Of a stretch of DNA of 64,000 nucleotides, positions 16,545 through 25,688 are shown piece by piece (position 1 is the stretch's first letter; the number at the start of each line of letters is the position of its first letter). The notes under the pieces were generated by a model. It had not been told where the DNA came from and did no database searches. It saw only the letters and a list, made by a program, of their open reading frames with translations. The stretch is from Gammaproteobacteria bacterium (GTDB lineage Bacteria; Pseudomonadota; Gammaproteobacteria; Thiohalobacterales; Thiohalobacteraceae): NCBI GenBank assembly GCA_018819175.1, contig JAHJQQ010000023.1, positions 1 to 64,000 of the forward strand, written 5' to 3'. A program made the translations under genes and the position numbers.

Positions 16545-18566
16545 ATGAACCCATCTGCCACCGATCTGGCCAAACTGGCTCAGGCACAGAAGCAAGAAGC
16601 CCAGCAGCTGATTCAACGCGGCCGGGCCGATCAGGCACGGGGGATTCTGGAAGCCCTTGCGACACAACTGCCGACCGATGCCGAAATCTGGTTTCTGTTG
16701 GGACTGGCGCGCGGCCCACACATGGATCTGGCTGGAGCTGAGCAAGCCTTCCGCGCCTGTGTGAAGTTACGCACCAACGCCTTCGCCGCTTGGGACAACT
16801 TAGGTCTTATTCTTTTGCAACAGGGCAAGCTTACAGAAGCCAAACGCTGCTTTCGCACTTCCATCAAACTCAATGGCACTAACCCGATCCCGCACAATGG
16901 TCTCGGCCAACTCTATCAACTTCAGGGTGACTTGCCCAAAAGTGCCGCTGCGTTACGCGAGGCAGTGCGCATCAACCCTCAATACGCGCCTGCACATAAT
17001 AATCTCGCCATTGCGTTGCGCGCACTCAACCAGCTACCAGAGTCGCTCCAGCATGCCCGTAGCGCCGTGGAGATCAACCCCAACGCGGCTGAGGCCTGGC
17101 AAAATCTGGGAGAGCTGCTGCACGCTCAAGCCGACTTCGAGGGCGCCCTGACCGCGCTCCAGCACGCACTGCAACTCAAGCCCATGGCGGAAATTTGGTG
17201 CAGCCTCGGCGCCCTCATGGAAGAGCTGAACCGCCGTGATGCGGCCCAGGAAAGCTACACCCGTGCAATGACTCTGCAACCGGAAAATCTCCGGGCACTG
17301 ATTCGGCTGGGGGTGGTATTGAGCGGCAAGGGTGAGATCGATGCTGCCCGTACCCGGCTGGAGGCAGCCGTGGCAATGCAGTCCGACCATCCCGTCGCCA
17401 ATGCTGAATTGGCGAATGTGCTGGCCCTGCAGGGCCAATACCAAGAAGCCGCGGAGCACTTGAAACCCTTGCTGAACGGCCGCAACACGCGCATCGAGGT
17501 GGCACTGGCCTATGCTAACATCAGCGCTCACATCGGACATCATGATCGGGCTCTGGCCCTACTGGAACAGCTTGCCGGCACCAAACTACCGTTGGCTTCA
17601 CAGGATGGACTACAATTCGCACTAGCCGAACTTTACGAAAGGTCCGGCCAGTATGAGCGAGCTTTCCGCCATTATCAGCGCGCCCAGACTCTGCGGCCTC
17701 TAACCAATGATCTGGAGCGCCATCTAAAGGAGATGGAAGCCATCCGGACGTGGTTTACTCGGGAGCGGCTGGCTTCCTTGCCACACGTGACTAACGCATC
17801 AGAGCAGCCGTTGTTCATCGTCGGCATGCCGCGCAGCGGCACCAGCCTAGTGGAACAGATCCTAGCCTCCCACCCTGAGATCTATGGTGCTGGCGAGCTG
17901 ACGACACTGTGGAAAACAGTACAAGCTCTACCGGCCGCCGGCGGTGGCCGCCCCTATCCTGACTCCGTGCAGGAGCTTACCCAAGTGCAGTTGGAACGAC
18001 ACGCCGCGGAATATCTCGATACGCTCACAGCGCTATCACCGTATGCCCTGCGGGTCACTGATAAGCTGCCACACAATTTCCTGCACCTGGGCCTGATCGA
18101 ACTGTTGTTCCCACAGGCACGGGTGATCCACTGTGTACGCGATCCGCGGGACACTTGTCTGTCGATCTATTTCCACCGCTTTAACAGCAGCCATCTGTAT
18201 GCCCGCGACCTGCGCAGCTTGGGGCGTTACTATCGCGCATATGAGCAACTGATGGCGCATTGGGACCAAGCGCTGAGCCTACCTATCTTTACTCTACGTT
18301 ATGAAGATCTGGTCGAGGATGTTGAGGGTATGAGCCGCAAGCTCGTGACCTTCTGCGGTCTGGAGTGGGATGAACGCTGCCTGTGCTTCCACACCAACGA
18401 ACGGCTGGTGAACACCCCAAGCCACGCCCAGGTGCGTCAACCCATCTACCGCGGCTCCCTGCAGCGCTGGCGCAAGTACGAACCTTGGATCGGCGAACTG
18501 CAAGAAGGATTGGGGTTGAACCCGGGACATAATAGCGTGTTGTCGCCTACCGCTCAGCCAAGGTAA
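16545..18566 (+). CDS. TPR repeat protein with C-terminal sulfotransferase domain (2)
   Basis: 673 residues. TPRs about 1-400, then a sulfotransferase domain with LFIVGMPRSGTSLVEQILAS (5'-phosphosulfate loop, near 423), RVIHCVRDPRDTCLSIYFHR (3'-phosphate site) and the end motif NERLVNTPSHAQVRQPIYRG. Its catalytic half is very like that of the gene at 6988, so the pair probably arose by duplication, but it has about 90 more residues of TPR. PAPS is the expected donor; the acceptor is unknown. It starts 15 bp after the dioxygenase gene and ends 9 bp before the next. Confidence 0.9.
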   Translation: MNPSATDLAKLAQAQKQEAQQLIQRGRADQARGILEALATQLPTDAEIWFLLGLARGPHMDLAGAEQAFRACVKLRTNAFAAWDNLGLILLQQGKLTEAKRCFRTSIKLNGTNPIPHNGLGQLYQLQGDLPKSAAALREAVRINPQYAPAHNNLAIALRALNQLPESLQHARSAVEINPNAAEAWQNLGELLHAQADFEGALTALQHALQLKPMAEIWCSLGALMEELNRRDAAQESYTRAMTLQPENLRALIRLGVVLSGKGEIDAARTRLEAAVAMQSDHPVANAELANVLALQGQYQEAAEHLKPLLNGRNTRIEVALAYANISAHIGHHDRALALLEQLAGTKLPLASQDGLQFALAELYERSGQYERAFRHYQRAQTLRPLTNDLERHLKEMEAIRTWFTRERLASLPHVTNASEQPLFIVGMPRSGTSLVEQILASHPEIYGAGELTTLWKTVQALPAAGGGRPYPDSVQELTQVQLERHAAEYLDTLTALSPYALRVTDKLPHNFLHLGLIELLFPQARVIHCVRDPRDTCLSIYFHRFNSSHLYARDLRSLGRYYRAYEQLMAHWDQALSLPIFTLRYEDLVEDVEGMSRKLVTFCGLEWDERCLCFHTNERLVNTPSHAQVRQPIYRGSLQRWRKYEPWIGELQEGLGLNPGHNSVLSPTAQPR

Positions 18567-18575
18567 TGTTCTGTC

Positions 18576-20408
18576 ATGACTGATTCCACACCTCAAAACA
18601 CCTCATCGATTAAACAACGCGCATTGTTGAATCTCCAATCGGGCAGATTTTCCGATGCACGCGAACTTCTGAACAAGGCTTTGCAGATGACTCCGGATGA
18701 TGCAGACATCTGGACATTGCTTGCTCAACTGAACTACCACCTGAAAGATATGAGCGCGCTGGAGACCTGCCTGCGCAAGGTTTGCTCACTGCAACCCAAC
18801 AATCCGATGTCAAGCTACAACCTGGGTATTCTGCTGCAACAGCAGGGACGACATACAGAGGCGCTGGAGTGTTTTCAATCCATTTATGTTGCAGACACCA
18901 GGAACGCCTTGGCATTATCGGGAATGGCCGCATGCCAATGGTCTATTGGAAACTTCAGTGATGCAGAACGCCTCTGTCGGTTGGCATTGGATCTCGAACC
19001 GACAATTGCAGAAGCCTGGAATTGTCTCGGACTCGCGCTACGTTCGCTACACAGGACAGAAGAATCAGTGGATAACTTTGGGCGAGCTATCCAGCTACGA
19101 CCAGACTGCGCTGATTTCCATTTCAATCTTGGCCTGTCGCTCGATGATTCTGGCAGAACGGCCGATGCCAAACAGGCTTTCAATGAAACTTTGAAGCTGA
19201 ATCAGGGACATGCACTCGCACATAGCCGCTTGAGCATGATACATCTGTTGGTCGGGAAGCTGGATAATGCCTTACAACATGCGCAGGCCGCGGCCACACT
19301 GCAGTCCGATGATCCGACAATCCATATTCAACTGGGCGATATCTACGCCGCACGCGAAGATTTTCATAACGCTCTGCAATGCTACAACCGAGCGCTGGCG
19401 CTTGATGATAAAAGAGCGGCCGCATACCTAGCACTGGCTTTACTGCATTCCAAGACGCGTAAATACACTGAGTCCATTGAGTATTTCAAACGCAGCCTGA
19501 CCTTGCACGACGACCCCAGTCTCGTGTATTGCCATATGGGGATGTCGTATTTTGTCCAAGATATGTTCGATGAGGCCGCGGCCACCTTCAGAAAAGCAAT
19601 AGACAACAACCCGTCATGGGCACGTCCGGTACTGGAGCTTGGTCGTCTCCATTTTGAAAGAGAGGAACTGGATGAAGCAACTTTATGCTTTGAGAAAGTA
19701 CTAGTATTGGAGCCGCAGAATAAGGCCGCAAAAGTATTTCTCAATGCGCTGCACTCGGAGCACTCCTCTGATAGCGCAAGAAATGAATATGCGGCTGAAT
19801 TGTTCGATGACTATGCGGACAATTTCGACGAACATCTAACAAGTAAGTTGTGTTATCGGACCCCTGAGCTACTCAGTGGCATCCTCTTTGATCTCCTGGG
19901 TAACGACGGTTCCCCGGGGGACGTGCTGGATGCAGGCTGCGGGACAGGCCTCATGGGCATGTTGCTCAAGGATAGAGCAAAATCTCTGACCGGTGTAGAT
20001 GTCTCGGAAAAAATGCTCGAGAAGGCCAGGGAACGAAATGTTTACACCAAGATCTACGCAAGCGATCTCAATGCGCATCTGCAATCCAATCCGGAAAATT
20101 ATGACCTTATCGTCGCAGCTGATGTATTCGTCTACATTGGTTGCCTCGAAAAAGTGTTCGAGAATACCTTCGCAGCGCTCCGGAGCAATGGTTTGTTCGC
20201 ATTCAGCGTTGAGCTATTGGATGGCAAGAGTTACCGTTTGCAACGTTCTGTCCGCTACGCGCATTCGGAACACTATATTCGCGAAAAATTCGCAGCTAGT
20301 GGATTCGAAATATTAACTACACAGAACTGTGAACTTCGAAAAGAGTTCAGCGGGATTATTCCGGGCATGCTGTTTGTAGCACGCAAGCCCGCGCGGGTAA
20401 GTGATTGA
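18576..20408 (+). CDS. TPR repeat protein with class I SAM methyltransferase domain (3)
   Basis: 610 residues. TPRs cover about 1-385. The linker YAAELFDDYADNFDEHLTSK leads into the methyltransferase domain with GDVLDAGCGTGLMGMLL (motif I, near 450), LTGVDVSEKMLEKARER and VAADVFVYIGCLEK. It is a clear paralogue of the gene at 13692. Codons are somewhat more AT-rich than in the middle of the operon. The next gene overlaps its end or starts just after it, depending on that gene's start codon, so the two are probably co-translated. Confidence 0.88.
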   Translation: MTDSTPQNTSSIKQRALLNLQSGRFSDARELLNKALQMTPDDADIWTLLAQLNYHLKDMSALETCLRKVCSLQPNNPMSSYNLGILLQQQGRHTEALECFQSIYVADTRNALALSGMAACQWSIGNFSDAERLCRLALDLEPTIAEAWNCLGLALRSLHRTEESVDNFGRAIQLRPDCADFHFNLGLSLDDSGRTADAKQAFNETLKLNQGHALAHSRLSMIHLLVGKLDNALQHAQAAATLQSDDPTIHIQLGDIYAAREDFHNALQCYNRALALDDKRAAAYLALALLHSKTRKYTESIEYFKRSLTLHDDPSLVYCHMGMSYFVQDMFDEAAATFRKAIDNNPSWARPVLELGRLHFEREELDEATLCFEKVLVLEPQNKAAKVFLNALHSEHSSDSARNEYAAELFDDYADNFDEHLTSKLCYRTPELLSGILFDLLGNDGSPGDVLDAGCGTGLMGMLLKDRAKSLTGVDVSEKMLEKARERNVYTKIYASDLNAHLQSNPENYDLIVAADVFVYIGCLEKVFENTFAALRSNGLFAFSVELLDGKSYRLQRSVRYAHSEHYIREKFAASGFEILTTQNCELRKEFSGIIPGMLFVARKPARVSD

Positions 20409-22578
20409 ACAGTATTCATTATACATGGACGCAAACTCTGCCCCCGAACCCAGAAAAGGGCAACGAGACACAGGCATGGCAATCGAGATCCCAGACTCCA
20501 TAAACAACACTGATAGCCTGTTTCAAGAAGCCGCTATACTGTTCCAGCGTGGAAATCTATCTGAGGCCGAAATCCATATCCATAAGCTTCTCAGCATCGC
20601 CCCCAACCATGCGGGCGGCACACACCTTCTTGGCATCATCCAGCTTCAGCATGGTCGCCATGAACCCGCGGTCGAACTCCTTTCGCGGGCTATCTCACTG
20701 GACCCGCTACAATCGAGCTGCCATAACAATCTTGCCAATGCTTTGCATATGACTGGCCAGCTGGAAGTAGCGCTGGCGGCCAGCGAGAAGGCGATACGGC
20801 TCAAACCTGATTTTGCGGCTGCCTATAATACCTACGCGGTGATCCTGCGGGACATGGGGCAACACGAGAAAGCGCTTATGGCCTGCGATCAGGCGATCCG
20901 CTTCAAAGCGGATTTCTCAGAAGCTTATAATAATCGAGGCGCGATTTTACTGGATCTAAGGAGGCCGCAAGAGGCGATTGACTCCTGCAGACGTGCAATA
21001 GAACTCAATCCAAATTACGCCTCAGCGTATAACATTCTCGGTGTAGCCTACAAGTCCATAGGTCGCCTGGCGGAAGCCCTCTCGGTCTTCAGGATGGCTG
21101 TCGAGATCAACCCAAATCTCGCAAATGCATATGACAATCTCGGTAGCCTATTGCATGAAATGGGCTGTCCAATGCAGGCGCTAGCCGCCTGTGAACGAGC
21201 GATGCAGATAAACCCATCGCTAAGTCAGACGCACGGCAATCGCGCAAATATTCTCGGCGATATAGGGCGTTATGAGGAAGCGGAATCAAGCTACAGACGT
21301 GCACTTGCATTAGACCCGGGCAATGCCGTGGTACACAGCAACCTGCTTTTCCTGCTTGCAGCGCAAGCATGTTTGCCGGCCGGGGATATGCTCAATGAAC
21401 AACGACACTGGGATCGAACACATGGGGCCGAGGGCCGAGCACACCAATTCCCGACATGGGCACCCCAGAAACAATTAGGCCGGCGCATACGTGTAGGTTA
21501 TGTCTCACCCGATTTCCGTGCCCACCCAGTCGGCTATTTCATTGAACCTCTGCTAGCAGCACATGATAAAAGCAGATTTGAGATATTCTGTTACGCGAAC
21601 CATGCCATCCCAGAATCCGACAGCACAACAGAACGCCTACGCGCACTCGCAGATCATTGGCGGTTCGTATACGAGAAATCTGATAATGAACTCGCCAGCG
21701 ATATTTATAAGGACAGCATCGATATATTGGTAGATCTGGCCGGTCATACCAAGGATAACCGCCTCAAGGCATTTACCTACCGTCCGGCACCGATACAAGC
21801 CACTTATCTAGGCTACCTCGCGTCTACCGGGCTCGATTCAATGAACTATTGGATTACCGACGAGGTTTTGCATCCGGTAGACACAGAAGAAATCACCAGC
21901 GAGCAGATCTATCGTCTTCCCCGCTGCGCATTCTGTTATGCCCCGCCTGCCGAATCAATACCGATGAAGCCGCGTAACAAATCACGTAGCCAAATCGTTT
22001 TTGGATCGTTCAATCACCTCTCAAAACTCACACCTCAGGTCATAGAAACCTGGTCGCAGATCCTGAAAGAACTGCCGGGTAGCCAACTGCTAATAATGGA
22101 CAAATTCATGATTGAGCCTGAATGCCGACAGTGGCTCTTGCAGCGGTTTTCCAGTCATGGCGTATCGGCTGAACGGCTTTCATTGCGTGAAAGAGTTCCT
22201 CTTCCACAATACTTTTCTACATACGCCGGGGTAGATATCGCACTGGATCCGTTCCCGCGCACGGGAGGAACGACTACCGCCGATGCGCTATGGATGGGCG
22301 TACCCGTTATAACGCTGGCTGGCCAAGGTTATGCTGGACGCATCAGTGCAAGCAAACTGATGGCGATTGGACTCGGGAATCTGATTGCTCAGAATCAGCA
22401 GCAGTATATTGAGATCGCTGTGTCGTTGGCATTGGATATAGATCAGCGAATACAGCTACGTAAAGACCTACGGGATAGAATGGCGAACTCCCCACTCCGT
22501 GACGCTAACAGCTTGGCACAGGCGGTAGAAGCCGCCTATCTATCAATGCGCAGTCAGATGGAATTACCGAATCTCTGA
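20401..22578 (+). CDS. TPR repeat protein with O-GlcNAc-transferase-like (SPINDLY, GT41) domain (2)
   Basis: 725 residues from a GTG at 20401 that overlaps the previous gene by 8 bp. ATGs at 20425 and 20476 are also possible, and none has a strong ribosome binding site. TPRs run from about 35 to 340. The GT41 domain begins RIRVGYVSPDFRAHPVGYF (near 361), then LVDLAGHTKDNRLKAFTYRP, FGSFNHLSKLTPQVIETW and DPFPRTGGTTTADALWMGVP. It resembles the gene at 8779 throughout the catalytic half. The likely role is transfer of GlcNAc or another sugar to Ser/Thr of a protein. Last gene of the operon; the next genes run on the opposite strand. Confidence 0.9.
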   Translation: MIEQYSLYMDANSAPEPRKGQRDTGMAIEIPDSINNTDSLFQEAAILFQRGNLSEAEIHIHKLLSIAPNHAGGTHLLGIIQLQHGRHEPAVELLSRAISLDPLQSSCHNNLANALHMTGQLEVALAASEKAIRLKPDFAAAYNTYAVILRDMGQHEKALMACDQAIRFKADFSEAYNNRGAILLDLRRPQEAIDSCRRAIELNPNYASAYNILGVAYKSIGRLAEALSVFRMAVEINPNLANAYDNLGSLLHEMGCPMQALAACERAMQINPSLSQTHGNRANILGDIGRYEEAESSYRRALALDPGNAVVHSNLLFLLAAQACLPAGDMLNEQRHWDRTHGAEGRAHQFPTWAPQKQLGRRIRVGYVSPDFRAHPVGYFIEPLLAAHDKSRFEIFCYANHAIPESDSTTERLRALADHWRFVYEKSDNELASDIYKDSIDILVDLAGHTKDNRLKAFTYRPAPIQATYLGYLASTGLDSMNYWITDEVLHPVDTEEITSEQIYRLPRCAFCYAPPAESIPMKPRNKSRSQIVFGSFNHLSKLTPQVIETWSQILKELPGSQLLIMDKFMIEPECRQWLLQRFSSHGVSAERLSLRERVPLPQYFSTYAGVDIALDPFPRTGGTTTADALWMGVPVITLAGQGYAGRISASKLMAIGLGNLIAQNQQQYIEIAVSLALDIDQRIQLRKDLRDRMANSPLRDANSLAQAVEAAYLSMRSQMELPNL

Positions 22579-22814
22579 TCTACGTCCTATCTGTAGGCCA
22601 CCCACCCGTGTCCATTCCACGCTGCGTCTGTATGCCCGTCCGCAACCATGAAAGCTCAGATCGGAGGTACATGAAGGCTTTAAATCGATACCCGGCCAGT
22701 CGTCGCTGACCGAGTAATCTCTATAAACAATCAACCCAGTACCTTACGACGAGCACATTTACCAAACCCGAAGCTAACACATCACTGTGTTGAAGCCACC
22801 CCAATCAGAATTCC

Positions 22815-23693
22815 TTAGGCCTTGCGACGGCGGGCAACACCCATCAAACCAATCAGACCGGAACCCAGCAACCATGCTGCAGACGGGACCGGGACAGCCG
22901 GAGTCACCACGCTGATGTTGGTCATTGCGGTGATATCGAAATTGACATTGTAGCCAGTAAAGGGGCCATCCGCCATGGGATTACCGCCTATGCCAATACC
23001 ATCACCCTGGGCATATTCGTTGTCGTTGGCTGCCGAATCCACGACCAACGGCAGCGCACCACTCGGGGATACACCCATGCAACCGCCGTTGGTCTGGCCG
23101 GATAGATCCACGCACAGCGGGGTCGTATTCCATTCAGTGGTGGCCATCGGGACTGGGCCCAGATTCAAATAGCCATAAGTGGTATTGGTATAAGTGCCGT
23201 CCGATGCCGGCACCGCACCAAAGCCCGCGACTTCTCCCTGGGTCAGGTCACGGTCATTGATCAGACCTGCCTGCACGCCACCAAAGAAACCGGCTCCATC
23301 CAAGACGATGGAAACTGGAATACCATAGTTACCTCCCCAGTTGAACAGCATGTTACCCAGCACTAGGCTACCTTGACCGCCCATACCATCACCGATGGCC
23401 TGGAAGCTAATTCCTACCGCTTCAGCCGGGAGGGTGCCTGATAATAAATCAAACGGCAGCAGGGTGGCGGCACCCGATCCGGTGGCAGTATCGAAAGAAA
23501 TCGTACCGCTAATCGGGGTTTGGTACTGATTGCTACCTTTATAATAAATACTAGTATTGGCCAACGCCGCACCGGTAAAGTCTAATAAGACGAACATGCC
23601 AACCCAGTCGGCAGTAATAATATCAGCCTGAGCCGCAGGGACGGTGGCGACGCCTAGGGCGGCAATAACAGCAGCATTTAGTATTTTACTCAT
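22815..23693 (-). CDS. VPLPA-CTERM sorting domain protein (twin 1)
   Basis: 292 residues. A signal peptide (about 1-23, ending PAAQA) is followed by a roughly 235-residue domain rich in Gly, Asn and Thr. It contains ISGTISFDTATGSG, LVLGNMLFNWGG, a SDGTYTNTTYGYLNLGPVPM stretch and two Cys (LCVDLSGQ and GGCMGV). The end VPVPSAAWLLGSGLIGLMG followed by ARRRKA is a VPLPA-CTERM variant of PEP-CTERM signals, processed by an exosortase-family protease (none is in this window). The catalytic role is unknown; it is probably a surface structural or matrix protein. It is highly similar to the neighbour at 23931 and to the N-terminal part of the protein at 27199. GGAGGAGTTATGAG-like sequence precedes the ATG. 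Confidence 0.88.
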   Translation of the reverse strand: MSKILNAAVIAALGVATVPAAQADIITADWVGMFVLLDFTGAALANTSIYYKGSNQYQTPISGTISFDTATGSGAATLLPFDLLSGTLPAEAVGISFQAIGDGMGGQGSLVLGNMLFNWGGNYGIPVSIVLDGAGFFGGVQAGLINDRDLTQGEVAGFGAVPASDGTYTNTTYGYLNLGPVPMATTEWNTTPLCVDLSGQTNGGCMGVSPSGALPLVVDSAANDNEYAQGDGIGIGGNPMADGPFTGYNVNFDITAMTNISVVTPAVPVPSAAWLLGSGLIGLMGVARRRKA

Positions 23694-23775
23694 AACTCCT
23701 CCGTAAGTATTTATGTGACTGGTTATTAGTTACCTTAGAACCCGCAGTCGATTGGTATGCCTGAATTCTCCAGGC

Positions 23776-23803
23776 AAAAAAAAACGGGCGCTTAAGCGCC
23801 CGT
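23776..23803 (-). terminator. Rho-independent terminator of the second VPLPA-CTERM gene
   Basis: The palindrome ACGGGCGCTTAAGCGCCCGT (23784-23803) is flanked on its low-coordinate side by nine A (23776-23784), which read as a T-run on the minus strand. It lies downstream of the gene at 23931-24815 and upstream of the next minus-strand gene, so the two paralogues are probably separate transcripts. A second hairpin (CCCGGTGC/GCACCGGG, 23850-23871) lies closer to the gene end. Confidence 0.85.
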
Positions 23804-23930
23804 TGAGATTTCGATAATTGACTATTGTTATTCAATTGATCTCGACTCCCCCGGTGCCTTTCAGCACCGGGTTTCGTCTTGACAAGTGTGGGCACTCTTT
23901 TTCACCCTTAACCTTGCCGGGTAGATCAAC

Positions 23931-24815
23931 TTAAGCCTTGCGGCGACGGGCAACACCCACCAGACCGAGCAGACCGGAACCCAGCAACCATGCTGCAGCC
24001 GGCACCGGAACGGCTGGGGTCACGACGATGTTGGTCATTGCGGTGATATCGAAATTGGCATTGAAGCCACCGAACGGACCGTCGATCATCGGTGAACCAC
24101 CGATACCAAAACCATCACCCTGGGCGAACTCATTGGCATTCGGGGCATTATCCACGACCAAGGGGAGCGCGCCACTCGGTGACACACCCATGCAGTCGCC
24201 GTTGGTCTGCCCGGAATTGTCCACGCAAAGCGGGGTCGTGTTCCACTCGGTGGTGGCCATCGGGACCGGACCCAGATTCAGGTAGCCGAAAGTAGCGTTA
24301 GTGTAGGTACCATCGGAGGCCGGAACCGCGCCGAAGCCCGCGACTTCTGCCTGGGTCAGGTCGCCGTCATTGATCAGTCCACCCTGCATGCCGCCGAAGA
24401 AGCCGGCACCGTCCAGCACGATGGAAACCGGGATACCGTTGGTACCGTTCCAGTTGAACAGCATATTACCCAGGACCAAGCTACCGGGTCCGCCCAAGCC
24501 GTCACCGATGGCCTGGAAGCTAATACCGACCGCTTCAGCCGGGAGGGAACCCTTGAAAAAGTCGAACGGCACCAGGGTAGCGGAACCCGCACCGGTAACG
24601 GTATCAAAAGAGATTGTGCCGGTAATCTGGGTCTGGAACTGGTTGGCACCCTTGGTTGTGACACTGGTGTTGGCCAGCGCGGCACCACCGGAATCCAACA
24701 TGGTGAACACACCGGCCCAATCGGCAGTGATGGTGTCAGCCATGGCGACCTGCGGGGCAACGGCGGCGCCCAGGATAGTGGCGACGGCTACGCTCAGTAA
24801 ATTCTTTTTGATCAT
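23931..24815 (-). CDS. VPLPA-CTERM sorting domain protein (twin 2)
   Basis: 294 residues from an ATG at 24815 that has a textbook GGAGGAG ribosome binding site; the frame is open for 16 codons further upstream but without a signal. Signal peptide about 1-26 (ending VAMA), then the same ~235-residue domain as twin 1 with VLGNMLFNWNGTNGIPVSI, SDGTYTNATFGYLNLGPVPM and DGPFGGFNANFDITAM. The tail VPVPAAAWLLGSGLLGLVG plus ARRRKA is a canonical VPLPA-CTERM. The LDSGGAALANTS segment is shared almost exactly with the protein at 27199. Probably exported by Sec and then processed by an exosortase. Function unknown. Confidence 0.9.
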   Translation of the reverse strand: MIKKNLLSVAVATILGAAVAPQVAMADTITADWAGVFTMLDSGGAALANTSVTTKGANQFQTQITGTISFDTVTGAGSATLVPFDFFKGSLPAEAVGISFQAIGDGLGGPGSLVLGNMLFNWNGTNGIPVSIVLDGAGFFGGMQGGLINDGDLTQAEVAGFGAVPASDGTYTNATFGYLNLGPVPMATTEWNTTPLCVDNSGQTNGDCMGVSPSGALPLVVDNAPNANEFAQGDGFGIGGSPMIDGPFGGFNANFDITAMTNIVVTPAVPVPAAAWLLGSGLLGLVGVARRRKA

Positions 24816-25688
24816 GTGAGAAACTCCTCCAAAATTGTTTAAACGTCGACGTTCATAACCCAAAACTTATTGTTTGGTTACCGCCATTGGCACCGCATCG
24901 CAGCAACCCAGTGGCGTCAACTTGCAACACGAATTACGCAAGCTTTGGGCCAACTAATTAATTAATAATAAAATCATTGCATTAAGTTATGACGGAACAC
25001 TCAGCAACGCTGTAGTACCGACATTCTGTCAAGTTATCCGACGCACCCCAGAATCTATCAGACCTCGGCCATTTCCGTTAAGCATCTATTTTAGCTATAT
25101 ATTCGCGATTATAAGAGACGACACCCCTTATCTAATCAAGTGTCAGGATTCTCGACAGCGTTACAAGCTTTAATGGATAAACGCAGATGAATTCTGATCG
25201 GCAGAGAAACTCCATTCCAAATATAGTTATCTGCATTGCCGGACCGTCAACCACGCCCTCAGCAATGCCTGAACTAGGCAGGCGCACGCACATCATGCCA
25301 CCTACTCGGTCAAAATAACGCCGTACCATCTCCACAAAATTTCGCCGCTCATGAATCTGATAGCTCTCCATGTCGATAGATCCAACGTTGGCAGCATCCT
25401 TTGCGGTGCTTGCACTACAACCGCGTACAAACTCGCACTCTTCGAGAAGACGATCTATTGACACCGAGATAGCTGCCATTTGCCAGCTTGACAAACAGTG
25501 GTGGTGTGACAATGATCTATCTCCTGCTCGATTAAAAAAATTCGCCCTGGGCGTAAGCGTAAGTGATATCTGGGTGAGCAGAACCGGCAAGACATAGTGC
25601 CCCAGGGCTGAAATAAAATAAGCCGGAAGAGGGTTACTATAACCCTAAAAATTAAAGTCAAATTAACGGATTTCGGAGGAGTATCTAT
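24816..25688. other. Long AT-rich gap between VPLPA-CTERM gene and FadL-type gene
   Basis: About 870 bp. The first 350 bp are AT-rich and non-coding, with a TAATTAATTAATAATAA run near 24954, and could hold the promoter of the minus-strand twin. From 25132 to 25590 there is a weak minus-strand open frame listed separately. The last 90 bp precede the FadL-type gene and end in a strong GGAGGAG ribosome binding site. Nothing else is recognised. Confidence 0.5.
25132..25590 (-). CDS. Doubtful hypothetical protein
   Basis: 152 residues without a recognised family. The later part (SIDMESYQIHERRNFVEMV and MMCVRLPSSGIAEGVV) reads like a soluble protein, but the first 35 residues do not. An internal start is possible. 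No clear ribosome binding site. It may be a decayed gene or a chance open frame. Confidence 0.25.
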   Translation of the reverse strand: MPVLLTQISLTLTPRANFFNRAGDRSLSHHHCLSSWQMAAISVSIDRLLEECEFVRGCSASTAKDAANVGSIDMESYQIHERRNFVEMVRRYFDRVGGMMCVRLPSSGIAEGVVDGPAMQITIFGMEFLCRSEFICVYPLKLVTLSRILTLD

